From JBFXCK01 sp050182275 (lineage in GTDB: Bacteria; Pseudomonadota; Alphaproteobacteria; SHNJ01), in NCBI GenBank assembly GCA_050182275.1, contig JBFXCK010000012.1, positions 1 to 57,833 of the forward strand: a stretch of 57,833 nucleotides of DNA. The letters are read 5' to 3'. Made by a program: the position numbers and the translations under genes. Shown in pieces: positions 1-8,633 of the stretch. The notes under the pieces were generated by a model, which worked only from the letters and a program-made list of their open reading frames with translations, did no database searches and was not told the DNA's origin. Each line of letters starts with the position of its first letter. Within the stretch, counting starts at the first letter, position 1.

Positions 1-2
1 AA

Positions 3-575
3 AGCGTGATGCGCGAGTTGGTGGGCCAGCAAAATTTCGATGTTGCCGTATTATCGGGCCGGGCGGAATTGGCCAGCCAAGCGCGGGAGAGATTGCAACA
101 GCTGCTTGATAGCTATAAAGCCGGTATTATGATCGTCGATATTCAGCCGCAAAAGGTCGATCCGCCGGCGGAAGTCATTGACGCTTTCAACGATGTGCAG
201 CGCGCCGAGCAGGATGCGCAGCGCGAAAGGAACATGGCCGATGGCTATCGCCGCGATATCGTCCCGCGCGCCCGCGGCGAAGCGCAGAAAATCTTGCAAG
301 ATGCCGAGGCTTATAAACAGCGCATGATTAAAGAAGCGCAAGGGGAAGCCGAACGTTTTAACAGCGTTTATGCCGCTTACCGCCAAGCCAATACGGTTAC
401 TTCGCAGCGTTTATATATCGAAACTATGCAGGAAGTTTTACGCAACTCCAATCGCGTGATTGTCGATACGCCGAAGGGCGGCACGCTGTCGGTTTTGCCG
501 TTGCAGGATGTTATAGGAAATAAAGCCAAACGTGATGCGGCGCCTTCCACCCCTATTCCCGACAAAGTCAATTAG
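3..575 (+). CDS. hflK: HflK, membrane protease modulator subunit (5' truncated)
   Basis: This is the C-terminal 190 residues of HflK, open to the left edge; its true start lies outside the window. HflK is a stomatin/prohibitin (SPFH) protein that assembles with HflC into a large membrane ring around the FtsH protease and modulates its access to membrane substrates. The visible part has the family's end of the SPFH domain (MRELVGQQNFD), then a long Ala/Glu/Arg-rich coiled coil (AQRERNMADGYRRDIVPRAR region) and the YIETMQEVL segment typical of HflK. The stop is followed after 9 nt by hflC, so the two genes are co-transcribed and the HflC identification supports this one. Confidence 0.93.
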   Translation, partial: SVMRELVGQQNFDVAVLSGRAELASQARERLQQLLDSYKAGIMIVDIQPQKVDPPAEVIDAFNDVQRAEQDAQRERNMADGYRRDIVPRARGEAQKILQDAEAYKQRMIKEAQGEAERFNSVYAAYRQANTVTSQRLYIETMQEVLRNSNRVIVDTPKGGTLSVLPLQDVIGNKAKRDAAPSTPIPDKVN

Positions 576-584
576 GAGCAGGCC

Positions 585-1445
585 ATGAACAAACTAACCA
601 TTATTCTGGTTCTGATCGTGGCGGCGGTGCTGGTGATCAACGATGCTTTCTTTACCATATCCCAAGCCCAGCAGGCTTTGGTGTTTCAATTCGGGCAAAT
701 GCGCCGGGAAGTAAACCGGCCGGGGTTGCATGTAAAAACCCCTTTTATCCAAGATGTGATGTATTTCGACCGCCGCTTGCTAAGTTTAGAGCCGCCCGAA
801 ACCTCGGTGACTTTAAGCGATAAATTGCGCATCGAGGTCAGCGCCTTTGCGCGCTACCGCATTACCGACCCTTTGCGTTTTTATACCACTTCGCAAAGCG
901 AGGTGGGGTTGAATGCGCGCTTGGGGCCGACTATCAACACCAAGCTGCGCAATGAATTAGCCAAGGTTACCTTAACCGACCTGCTTTCTTCCAAGCGCGA
1001 CGATATTATGGATGCGATCCATGAAGCGGTGCGCCGGGAAGGCAATAATTTAGGCATCGATATTATCGATGTGCGGATTGTGCGCACCGAGTTGCCAGGG
1101 GAAGTTTCGCAATCGACTTTCGCCCGCATGCGCGCCGAACGGGAACGCCAGGCCCGCGAGCTGCGCGCCCAAGGGGCGGAAGCCAGCGCGCAAATCCGCG
1201 CCGAAGCTGAAAAAGACCGCACCTTGATTTTGGCCGAAGCCGGCCGCAAATCGGAAATCTTGCGCGGCGAAGGCGATGCCGAGCGCACCAAGATATTGGG
1301 CGCGGCCTATAGCAAGGACCCAAAATTCTTCGAGTTTTACCGCAGCCTGCAGGCCTATAAATCGGCCTTGGGCGATGGCAATACCACCTTCGTTATTTCG
1401 CCGGATAACGACTTTTTCCGGCATTTTCAGCAATCGGGCAAATAA
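585..1445 (+). CDS. hflC: HflC, membrane protease modulator subunit
   Basis: A 286-residue partner of HflK in the SPFH complex that regulates FtsH. Residues 4-22 form a single N-terminal membrane anchor (LTIILVLIVAAVLVI). They are followed by the SPFH domain (QALVFQFGQMRREVNRPGLH), a helical arm rich in Arg, Ala and Glu, and the diagnostic HflC end KDPKFFEFYRSLQAYKSAL. Length matches the family (about 290-330). An AGGAG ribosome site at 574-578 precedes the ATG. The bulk of the protein would lie on the periplasmic side of the inner membrane. Confidence 0.96.
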   Translation: MNKLTIILVLIVAAVLVINDAFFTISQAQQALVFQFGQMRREVNRPGLHVKTPFIQDVMYFDRRLLSLEPPETSVTLSDKLRIEVSAFARYRITDPLRFYTTSQSEVGLNARLGPTINTKLRNELAKVTLTDLLSSKRDDIMDAIHEAVRREGNNLGIDIIDVRIVRTELPGEVSQSTFARMRAERERQARELRAQGAEASAQIRAEAEKDRTLILAEAGRKSEILRGEGDAERTKILGAAYSKDPKFFEFYRSLQAYKSALGDGNTTFVISPDNDFFRHFQQSGK

Positions 1446-1450
1446 AGAGG

Positions 1451-1645
1451 ATGCTTCAGCAAATAAGCATCGCCCTTGCTTTGGTGTTCGTGATTGAAGG
1501 CCTGATTTATGCGCTGTTTCCGGCGCAAATGAAAGCCATGCTTATCCGGTTGCAGGAATGGTCGCCGGAAAGCTTACGCAGCGCCGGATTGATTGCGGCA
1601 TTGCTTGGGCTTGGAATGATCTATATTATCCGCCTCCAAGGATAA
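1451..1645 (+). CDS. DUF2065 small membrane protein
   Basis: A 64-residue protein with two predicted membrane helices (about 4-24 and 44-62) joined by a short basic loop (MKAMLIRLQEW). The size, the EGLIYALFP motif and the position directly after hflC match the DUF2065 (YjeT-like) family, which commonly sits between hflC and a Do protease or purA. Its function is unknown. It starts 5 nt after the hflC stop and the AAAGAGG at 1444-1450 can serve as ribosome site, so it belongs to the hflKC operon. Confidence 0.85.
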   Translation: MLQQISIALALVFVIEGLIYALFPAQMKAMLIRLQEWSPESLRSAGLIAALLGLGMIYIIRLQG

Positions 1646-1730
1646 ATCTGCCCTAATTTTACCACAAGGCGGAATTATTTATTGGCAAGATTTAGTGATG
1701 ATTTTTAAGGTAAGCAAAGTGGAGATAAGA

Positions 1731-3248
1731 ATGCGTTCAATTCTTTTAGCGGCTCTTTTAGCAGTTGGCGTGGTTTCTTCATCTTTGGCGGCGCCGCCGC
1801 CTTTAACCACACAGCCGCCGGTCATGCTGGCGCCCAATACTTTCGCAGATTTGGCCGATAAATTATCGCCGGCGGTGGTCAATGTTTCCACCACTCAGAT
1901 CGTTAAACCCCGCCAGCCCGGTGAAGGCATGCCGCAATTCCAGTTTCCACCCGGCTCGCCCTTTGAAGAATTCTTTAAGGAGTTTTTCGACCGTCTTCCG
2001 GATAACAATAATAATAACAATCAGCCGCAGCAAGAAAGCCGCCCGCGCAGCAAGCCAACCTCTTTGGGTTCCGGTTTTATTATTGATCCCAGCGGTTTGA
2101 TCGTCACCAATAATCATGTGATTGCCGATGCCGATGAAATCCGCGTCACGTTGCAGGATGACACTAAACTGAAAGCCGAAATTGTCGGGCGCGACATTAA
2201 AACCGATTTGGCGCTTTTGCGCGTGAAGGCCGATAAAAAGCTTCCTTATGTCAGTTTCGGCAATTCCGATGTTGCCCGCGTTGGCGAATGGATTTTGGCC
2301 ATCGGTAATCCGTTTGGTTTAGGCGGCACGGTAACGCAAGGTATTATTTCCGCCCGCCAGCGCGATATCAATGCCGGCCCCTATGATGATTTCATTCAAA
2401 CCGATGCGCCGATTAACCGCGGCAATTCCGGCGGGCCGATGTTCAATTTAAAAGGCGAAGTCATTGGCATTAATACGGCGATCTTTTCACCCTCGGGCGG
2501 CAGTGTCGGGATTGGTTTCGCCATTCCTTCTAATCTCGCCAAGCCGGTAATTGATCAATTGCGCGATTTTGGCCGCACCAAGCGCGGCTGGCTGGGTGTG
2601 CGAATTCAAACCGTCAGCGATGAAATCGCTGAAACCTTGGGCTTGAAAGGCGCGGCGCGCGGCGCGTTGGTTGCGGGCGTAACGCCGAAGGGGCCCGCCG
2701 AAACGGCAGGGCTTGAAAGCGGCGATATCATTCTCAAATTCAATGGCAAGGATGTGCCTGAAATGCGCCGTCTTCCCCGCATGGTAGCCGATACGCCCGT
2801 GGGCCAAAGCGTGGAGGTGGTTGTTTGGCGCAAAGGCAAGGAACGCACTTTAAGCGTAAAAATCGCCCAGCTGGATGAAACTGAGGAAAGCAAAGTCGCT
2901 TCAAGCGGCGGTGATAAAAAATCCCTCCAGCCGGAAAAGGATAAATCGACCAAGGTGCTGGGCATGGCGCTTAGCCCTTTGAGCGATAATTTGCGCAAGC
3001 GCTTTGATGTGCGGGCCGGCGTCAATGGCGTGGTTGTGATCGCGGTTGATGGCAATGCGCAGGCCGCCGAACTTGGCATCCGTTCCGGCGATGTCATTCT
3101 AGAAGCGGGGCAAGAGCCGGTTAAGTCAGTGGAAGATTTTGAAGCCAAAGTGAAAAAAGCCAATGCCGAAAAGCGCAAATCGATTCTTTTGCTGCTGCAG
3201 CGGGCCGATGACATGCGCTTTGTCGCCTTGCGTTTAAGCGATAAATAA
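1731..3248 (+). CDS. degP: Periplasmic serine endoprotease, Do/DegP-like family
   Basis: A 505-residue HtrA-family protease/chaperone for misfolded envelope proteins. The start at 1731 is preferred over an in-frame codon at 1695 because GGAG at 1721-1724 is well placed and the protein then opens with a signal peptide (MRSILLAALLAVGVVSSSLAA). The trypsin-like domain carries the triad His129 (TNNHVIA), Asp159 (TDLALL) and Ser233 (GNSGGP). Two PDZ domains follow, at about residues 275-365 and 405-500. The loop before the catalytic core is rich in Phe and then has six Asn in a row. It follows hflKC and DUF2065 closely, a frequent alphaproteobacterial arrangement. DegP, DegQ and MucD cannot be told apart here. 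Confidence 0.94.
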   Translation: MRSILLAALLAVGVVSSSLAAPPPLTTQPPVMLAPNTFADLADKLSPAVVNVSTTQIVKPRQPGEGMPQFQFPPGSPFEEFFKEFFDRLPDNNNNNNQPQQESRPRSKPTSLGSGFIIDPSGLIVTNNHVIADADEIRVTLQDDTKLKAEIVGRDIKTDLALLRVKADKKLPYVSFGNSDVARVGEWILAIGNPFGLGGTVTQGIISARQRDINAGPYDDFIQTDAPINRGNSGGPMFNLKGEVIGINTAIFSPSGGSVGIGFAIPSNLAKPVIDQLRDFGRTKRGWLGVRIQTVSDEIAETLGLKGAARGALVAGVTPKGPAETAGLESGDIILKFNGKDVPEMRRLPRMVADTPVGQSVEVVVWRKGKERTLSVKIAQLDETEESKVASSGGDKKSLQPEKDKSTKVLGMALSPLSDNLRKRFDVRAGVNGVVVIAVDGNAQAAELGIRSGDVILEAGQEPVKSVEDFEAKVKKANAEKRKSILLLLQRADDMRFVALRLSDK

Positions 3249-3250
3249 GT

Positions 3251-4222
3251 ATGGCGTCACAGCCGGTTGTGGTGGTTGCAGGGCCGACCGCCAGCGGCAA
3301 ATCCGCGCTGGCGCTTGATCTAGCAAGGTGCTTAAATGGCGTCATCATCAACGCCGATGCGCTTCAATTATACCGTGATCTGCCTATTTTAACTGCGCGC
3401 CCCAGTACGGCGATGATGGCGGCGGCGCCGCACCAATTATTCGGCATTTTGGATCCGGATGAAGTTTCTTCCGCCGGCTGGTGGAGAAGACAGGCCCAGC
3501 AAACCATCGAAGCAACCCTCGCCCAAGGCAAATTGCCGATTCTAGTAGGGGGCACCGGCTTGTATTTGCGCAGTTTAATGGAAGGGATTTCTGCCATTCC
3601 CCCCATTCCCCAGCCTATACGGGATGCCACACGGCAGCATTTACAAGGGGTTGGCCATGAAGCTTTTCATGCCGAATTAAGCCAGTTAGACCCTGAAACA
3701 GCGGCACGCCTTAAAGTCGGCGATACGCAAAGATTGTTACGCGCTTATGAAGTGGTGAAGGCAACGAACAAGCCCTTATCCTTTTGGCAGCGCCAGGCCA
3801 AGGAAAAGGCGCCCTACCGTTTTTACAGTATTATTCTTTTGCCGCCCCGCGGCCTGTTATATGCCCGGATCGAGGACCGGTTTGATTCTATGATAAAAGC
3901 CGGGGCGCTTGAAGAATTGAAGGAGTTGCGCGCGCGCGGGGTTATGCCCAAGACAATTTTGCTAAAAGCCTTAGGCGTTCCGGCTCTTCTTGCCTATTTG
4001 GCGGGGGATCTAAGTTTCGATCAGGCAATCGTTGCGGCCAAAACGGCAACCCGGCGCTACGCCAAGCGGCAATATACCTGGTTTCGCGGGCAAATGCGGG
4101 GGGATGCCGTTTATCCGTGCTTTTACCCCGATCCGGCTGCGCCATTGGACGAGATTTTAAAGAAGCTGCAAGAATGGCTAATCCCAAGTAATCCCCAGCG
4201 CTTTGATACGCAAGAGGCGTGA
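3251..4222 (+). CDS. miaA: tRNA dimethylallyltransferase MiaA
   Basis: A 323-residue enzyme that transfers a dimethylallyl group to N6 of A37 in tRNAs that read codons starting with U. The P-loop GPTASGKS lies at residues 11-18, followed by the family motifs NADALQLYRDLPILTARPS and LVGGTGLYLRSLMEG. The C-terminal part has the ATRRYAKRQYTWFRGQ motif of the tRNA-binding region. Length is normal. It starts 2 nt after the degP stop and no separate promoter is evident, so translation is probably coupled. Confidence 0.96.
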   Translation: MASQPVVVVAGPTASGKSALALDLARCLNGVIINADALQLYRDLPILTARPSTAMMAAAPHQLFGILDPDEVSSAGWWRRQAQQTIEATLAQGKLPILVGGTGLYLRSLMEGISAIPPIPQPIRDATRQHLQGVGHEAFHAELSQLDPETAARLKVGDTQRLLRAYEVVKATNKPLSFWQRQAKEKAPYRFYSIILLPPRGLLYARIEDRFDSMIKAGALEELKELRARGVMPKTILLKALGVPALLAYLAGDLSFDQAIVAAKTATRRYAKRQYTWFRGQMRGDAVYPCFYPDPAAPLDEILKKLQEWLIPSNPQRFDTQEA

Positions 4223-4302
4223 CTTTTCCCCGGTAAAGCGCTAAAAGGTGAAGGGCATTTTCGAACTCATTCTTGGGTTCGCCATTAGGGGGTACAATTC
4301 TT

Positions 4303-5343
4303 ATGTTTTCAAATTTACTCGGATTTTTGTCGGCGGATATGGCAATCGATTTGGGCACCGCCAACACGTTGGTGTATGTGCAAGGCCGCGGCATTGTGTT
4401 GAACGAACCGTCGGTCGTGGCCTTGGCCGAAGTAAAAGGCAAACGCCAAGTATTATCGGTTGGCGATGAAGCCAAACAAATGCTGGGCAGAACGCCCGGC
4501 AACATTCAAGCCATCCGCCCCTTGCGCGATGGCGTAATCGCCGATTTTGAAGTTGCTGAAAGCATGATCAAGGAATTTATCCGCAAAGTTCATAACCGGC
4601 GTTCTTTCACCAGTCCGCAAATTATTATTTGCGTGCCGTCCGGCTCTACCGCAGTTGAACGCCGCGCGATTCAAGAATCGGCCGAAAGCGCCGGCGCGCG
4701 CCGTGTATTTTTGATTGAAGAGCCGATGGCGGCCGCTATCGGCGCCGGCCTGCCAGTAACTGAGGCCACCGGCTCGATGGTGGTTGATATCGGCGGCGGC
4801 ACCACCGAAGTTGCGGTGTTGTCGTTGGGCGGCATTGTTTATTCGCGCTCGGTGCGCGTGGGCGGCGATAAAATGGATGAAGCGATCATCGCTTACTTAC
4901 GCCGCACTCATAATCTTTTGGTTGGTGAAAGCAGCGCCGAGCGTATTAAAAAAGAAATCGGCTCGGCTTGCATTCCCGAAAAGGGCGAAGGCCGCATGAT
5001 GGAAATCAAGGGCCGTGATTTAATCCGCGGCGTGCCGCGCGAAATCCGCATTAGCGAACGTCAAATCGCCGAAAGCTTGGCCGAACCGGTGGCGACAATC
5101 GTTGAAGCTGTAAAAGCCGCGCTTGAGCAAACCGCGCCGGAACTGGCGGCCGATATTGTCGATAAAGGCATTGTCCTGACCGGCGGCGGCGCATTGCTCA
5201 GCAATCTTGATTTGGTTTTGCGCCGGGCCACGGGTTTACCGGTATCGGTGGCGCAAGACCCCCTTACCTGTGTGGCGATGGGAACGGGGCGTTGTCTTGA
5301 GGAAATGAAGACCTTGCGCAACGTTCTTTTCAGCGCTTACTAA
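4303..5343 (+). CDS. mreB: Rod shape-determining protein MreB
   Basis: A 346-residue bacterial actin that forms membrane-associated filaments and guides side-wall peptidoglycan synthesis. The phosphate-binding loop IDLGTANT is at residues 15-22. The second phosphate loop VVDIGGGTTEVAVLSLGG and the adenosine motif VLTGGGALLSNLD are also present. The start at 4303 gives the standard N-terminus (MFSNLLGFLSADMAIDLG) and has AGGGGG at 4287-4292 upstream; an in-frame TTG at 4273 would add an unlikely extension. It is the first gene of mreBCD-mrdA-rodA; the 80 nt before it could hold the promoter, though none is clear. Confidence 0.97.
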   Translation: MFSNLLGFLSADMAIDLGTANTLVYVQGRGIVLNEPSVVALAEVKGKRQVLSVGDEAKQMLGRTPGNIQAIRPLRDGVIADFEVAESMIKEFIRKVHNRRSFTSPQIIICVPSGSTAVERRAIQESAESAGARRVFLIEEPMAAAIGAGLPVTEATGSMVVDIGGGTTEVAVLSLGGIVYSRSVRVGGDKMDEAIIAYLRRTHNLLVGESSAERIKKEIGSACIPEKGEGRMMEIKGRDLIRGVPREIRISERQIAESLAEPVATIVEAVKAALEQTAPELAADIVDKGIVLTGGGALLSNLDLVLRRATGLPVSVAQDPLTCVAMGTGRCLEEMKTLRNVLFSAY

Positions 5344-5353
5344 GGCTTAAAAA

Positions 5354-6262
5354 GTGGTCGAGGGGCGCCACCTGCCAACCCGTTCCCCCCTGCCAGCCCG
5401 TTTCCGTCTTTTTCGCACCGCGCGGCATCATTTATTGCCGCGTTTAACAGTGCTGTTGTTGTTAATCTTCGCGCTTGGCCTTTTGTTTTTGCATATAGCG
5501 GGCGTAGCGTGGCCGGCGCGCCTGGGTAATAATTTGCGCGATCTTGCCTCGCCGTTCCTTACCGCTTTAATGCGCCCGGTCGATGCGGTGTATCAAATCG
5601 GCGAAAATACCCGCGAGCTGGTGGATTTGCGCCGCGATAACCAGCGCCTTTTGGAAGAAAATGAAAGCCTGCGCAATTGGCAAAGCAAAGCCACGCAGCT
5701 GGATATTGAAAATCAACAGCTTCGCCAAATGCTGCATGTCTTGCCCGAGCCAACCGCCACTTACCGCACCGCCCGCGTTATCGGCGAATATGGCAGCTCG
5801 TTTTCCCGCAGTTTAATGTTAAACGCCGGCTTAAAAGAGGGATTAAGCAAGGGCGATACCGTTTTATACCGCGGCGCTTTGGTGGGGCGGATTCAAGACA
5901 TCTCGGCGCGCAGCGCCCGCGTTTTACTCCTTACCGATATTAATTCCCATTTACCCGTTCTCTTGGCCGATAGCAAAGAGCAGGCGGTTTTAGCAGGCGA
6001 TAATTCACCCGTGCCCAAGCTTTTATATCTTGATCCCAAAAGCACCGTAAAGGTAGGCGACCGGGTGGTGACATCGGGCCGGGGCGGGGGCGTGCCGCCA
6101 GGCTTGGAGATCGGCGTCGTCAGTCATGTGTTTGGCGAGAATATCAGCGTGAAATTGACCGAGGATAATCAGCGCCTTACTTATGTTACCGTCGTCAATT
6201 ACAATCTAGCGCCGGCGATTATTCCGATCCTTAATCCGCATCGCGGCAAGCAGGAAAAATAA
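5354..6262 (+). CDS. mreC: Rod shape-determining protein MreC
   Basis: A 302-residue bitopic inner-membrane protein that connects MreB, MreD and PBP2/RodA. It has a basic cytoplasmic tail, one membrane helix at about residues 30-50 (LTVLLLLIFALGLLFLHIAG), a coiled coil at about 85-125 and the periplasmic beta-barrel domain with GLSKGDTVLYRGALVGRI. The start codon is GTG, 10 nt after the mreB stop. The family and the position between mreB and mreD make the call firm; the exact start is less certain. Confidence 0.94.
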   Translation: MVEGRHLPTRSPLPARFRLFRTARHHLLPRLTVLLLLIFALGLLFLHIAGVAWPARLGNNLRDLASPFLTALMRPVDAVYQIGENTRELVDLRRDNQRLLEENESLRNWQSKATQLDIENQQLRQMLHVLPEPTATYRTARVIGEYGSSFSRSLMLNAGLKEGLSKGDTVLYRGALVGRIQDISARSARVLLLTDINSHLPVLLADSKEQAVLAGDNSPVPKLLYLDPKSTVKVGDRVVTSGRGGGVPPGLEIGVVSHVFGENISVKLTEDNQRLTYVTVVNYNLAPAIIPILNPHRGKQEK

Positions 6263-6274
6263 GGATAATGCCAA

Positions 6275-6784
6275 ATGAGCCGTTGGTGGGAACGTTACCG
6301 CTTTGATCTTCTGCCCTGGCTGGCTTTGCCGGCGCTGTTATGTTTCGCCTTATCCTTGCTAGGAAGCTTGCCGATTTTTGCCCTGTCGTTTTCTTTGCCG
6401 TTTTTACCCTTGGGCGCAATGATGTATTGGTTGATCTTTTTTCCGCAAAGCATGCCGGCTTGGCTGGTTTTTTTATTCGGCTTATGGTGCGATGCTTTGC
6501 AAGGCGCGCCGCTGGGGTTTTTCCCCGCCATATTTTTGATTTTTTATTTTACCACTATGCTGCACCGGAAATTTTTTTGGCGGCTGCCTTTTTGGGCGCT
6601 ATGGATATTGGCGGCGTTATTCTGGGCTGCGGTGATGGTGGCAGAAGCGCTTTTGCTTTTGCCCAAAACCGGGCAGCCGGTCAGCCTGGTCAGCATAGTG
6701 GTTCCTTATGCTTTGACAGTGTGCTGCTTTCCCTTGATTTACGGCATAGCAGCGGGTGTTCACCGCTTGATTCCACGGAATTGA
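6275..6784 (+). CDS. mreD: Rod shape-determining protein MreD
   Basis: A 169-residue, very hydrophobic inner-membrane protein with five or six predicted helices. MreD sequences are poorly conserved. The call relies on the length, on the FGLWCDALQGAPLGFFPAIF segment (the family's loop with a conserved Asp) and on the position between mreC and mrdA. AAGGA at 6261-6265 serves as ribosome site. It overlaps nothing and is followed after 1 nt by mrdA. Confidence 0.9.
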   Translation: MSRWWERYRFDLLPWLALPALLCFALSLLGSLPIFALSFSLPFLPLGAMMYWLIFFPQSMPAWLVFLFGLWCDALQGAPLGFFPAIFLIFYFTTMLHRKFFWRLPFWALWILAALFWAAVMVAEALLLLPKTGQPVSLVSIVVPYALTVCCFPLIYGIAAGVHRLIPRN

Positions 6785-6785
6785 C

Positions 6786-8633
6786 ATGAGCCGTGATTAT
6801 GAACGCGCCAAAAATTTCAGCCGCCGGGCAGTGATTGTCGGCGGTGTGCAGGCAGGCTTGATTAGCTTGCTGATGGGGCGTTTGTTTTATTTGCAAATCT
6901 TGGAAAGAAATCATTACGCCATGATGGCCGAGGACAACCGCATTAATTTGCGCTTGTTGATTCCGCCGCGCGGGCATATTCTTGACCGCAACGGCGTTGA
7001 ACTGGCGTTGAACCGGCGCAATTTCCGCTGCATTCTTTTGCCCGAAGATATGGGAAGCGCCCGGATTTCTTTCGAGGCTTTGCAAAAAATCCTTCCTCTC
7101 TCCGATACCGAGCTTACGCGCATCGCCCGCGAACTGGACCGCAGGCGCGCCTCTATGCCGGTTTTAGTGCGGGACAATTTAACGTGGGATGATGTGGCGT
7201 TGATCGAAGTGAATACCGCCGACTTGCCGGGTGTACGCATTGAGATTGGGCAAAGCCGCCATTATCCATTCGCCACCGAAGCCGCGCATGTTCTGGGGTA
7301 TGTCGCCGCGGTAAACCAAGAGGAGCGCAGCGGCGAAGACCCCCTTTTGGGTTTGCCCGATTTTAGAATCGGCAAAAAGGGAATTGAAAAATATTATGAT
7401 GAAGTCATGCGCGGGGTGGCCGGCGCCAGTCAAATAGAAGTCGACGCCTATGGCCGCGTGATGCGTGAATTGCAGCGTGAAGAAGGCAAGCCCGGCCAAT
7501 CGCTGCAATTAACCTTGGACATAGAGCTGCAAAAAAAAGCGATGGAGCTTTTGGGCAATCAAAGCGGCTCGATCGTGGTGTTGAACGTTGAAACCGGCGA
7601 GGTTTTGGTGTTGGCTTCGGCGCCGGCTTTTGATCCGAATGTTTTTAACGAGGGTTTAAGTTTTGATGATTGGCGGGAGTTAAGCACTAATCCTAAAGCG
7701 CCCTTGGCGAATAAAGCGATTTCCGGCCTTTACGCGCCCGGCTCAACTTTTAAAGTGGTGACCGCTTTGGCGGGGCTGGAATCGGGGATTATTAATGCCG
7801 ATCATCACGTTTACTGCACCGGCTATACCGAACTTGGCAGCAGCCGGTTTCACTGCTGGAAGCGGCCTGGCCATGGCACGCTCGATTTGGTGGGCGGCAT
7901 CCGGGAATCTTGCGACGTATATTTTTATGATGTGGCGCAAAAAGTCGGCATTGACCGTATCGCCGCTATGGCCCATCGCTTAGGGCTGGGCGCTGAAACC
8001 GGCATTGATTTGCCAGGGGAAAAGGAGGGCCTCATCCCCTCCCGTGCTTGGAAGTTGCGCCGCTTCCGGCAAAATTGGCAAAAAGGCGAGACTTTAATTG
8101 CCGGCATCGGGCAGGGTTATATTCTTGCAACCCCTTTGCAGTTGGCGGTGTTGACGGCCCGGCTGGTGAATGAAGGCAAAAATATCAAACCCTTTGTGGC
8201 CGAGATGCCGAACGCTGCGCCGGTTGCCGAGTCGCCATTGGGGATTTCCTCCCGTCACTTGGACATAATCCGCCAAGCCATGATCGAGGTGACTAATTCC
8301 AACAAGGGCACCGCTTATGGCGCGCGCATTACCCAGGAAGGGTATGGCATGGGGGGGAAAACCGGCACTTCGCAGGTGCGGCGGATTAGCCTCGGTGAGC
8401 GCGAACACGGTGTTATTAAAAATGAAGACCGCCCTTGGCATGAACGGGATCATGCCTTGTTCATCGGCTTTGCCCCTTACGACAAACCACGGTATGCCGC
8501 GGCGGTGGTAATCGAGCATGGCGGCGGCGGTTCGGCGGTGGCGGCGCCCATGGCGCGTGATATATTGCTGGCGGCCCAAAAGCGCGATGAACTTAAATCT
8601 CAACCCCAGCCAGAAGCGGAAGCGGTCGGATGA
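6786..8633 (+). CDS. mrdA: Penicillin-binding protein 2 (elongasome transpeptidase)
   Basis: A 615-residue class B PBP that cross-links side-wall peptidoglycan with RodA. One membrane helix lies near residues 17-37, followed by the dimerisation (pedestal) domain with PPRGHILDRNGVELALNR. The transpeptidase domain has the SxxK motif at 320-323 (Ser320, Lys323 in PGSTFK), an SCD version of the SxN motif and the KTG box at 525-527 (KTGTSQV). Length fits the PBP2 family (about 600-650). Its stop overlaps the rodA start as ATGA, so the pair is translationally coupled. Confidence 0.97.
   Translation: MSRDYERAKNFSRRAVIVGGVQAGLISLLMGRLFYLQILERNHYAMMAEDNRINLRLLIPPRGHILDRNGVELALNRRNFRCILLPEDMGSARISFEALQKILPLSDTELTRIARELDRRRASMPVLVRDNLTWDDVALIEVNTADLPGVRIEIGQSRHYPFATEAAHVLGYVAAVNQEERSGEDPLLGLPDFRIGKKGIEKYYDEVMRGVAGASQIEVDAYGRVMRELQREEGKPGQSLQLTLDIELQKKAMELLGNQSGSIVVLNVETGEVLVLASAPAFDPNVFNEGLSFDDWRELSTNPKAPLANKAISGLYAPGSTFKVVTALAGLESGIINADHHVYCTGYTELGSSRFHCWKRPGHGTLDLVGGIRESCDVYFYDVAQKVGIDRIAAMAHRLGLGAETGIDLPGEKEGLIPSRAWKLRRFRQNWQKGETLIAGIGQGYILATPLQLAVLTARLVNEGKNIKPFVAEMPNAAPVAESPLGISSRHLDIIRQAMIEVTNSNKGTAYGARITQEGYGMGGKTGTSQVRRISLGEREHGVIKNEDRPWHERDHALFIGFAPYDKPRYAAAVVIEHGGGGSAVAAPMARDILLAAQKRDELKSQPQPEAEAVG

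Noticed and set aside
2606..3214. Minus-strand open frame of 202 codons opposite degP
   Set aside because: It is low-complexity, Ser/Leu-rich antisense of the PDZ region.
3942..4505. Minus-strand open frame of 187 codons across miaA and mreB
   Set aside because: It opposes two well-supported genes, matches no family and has no start signal.
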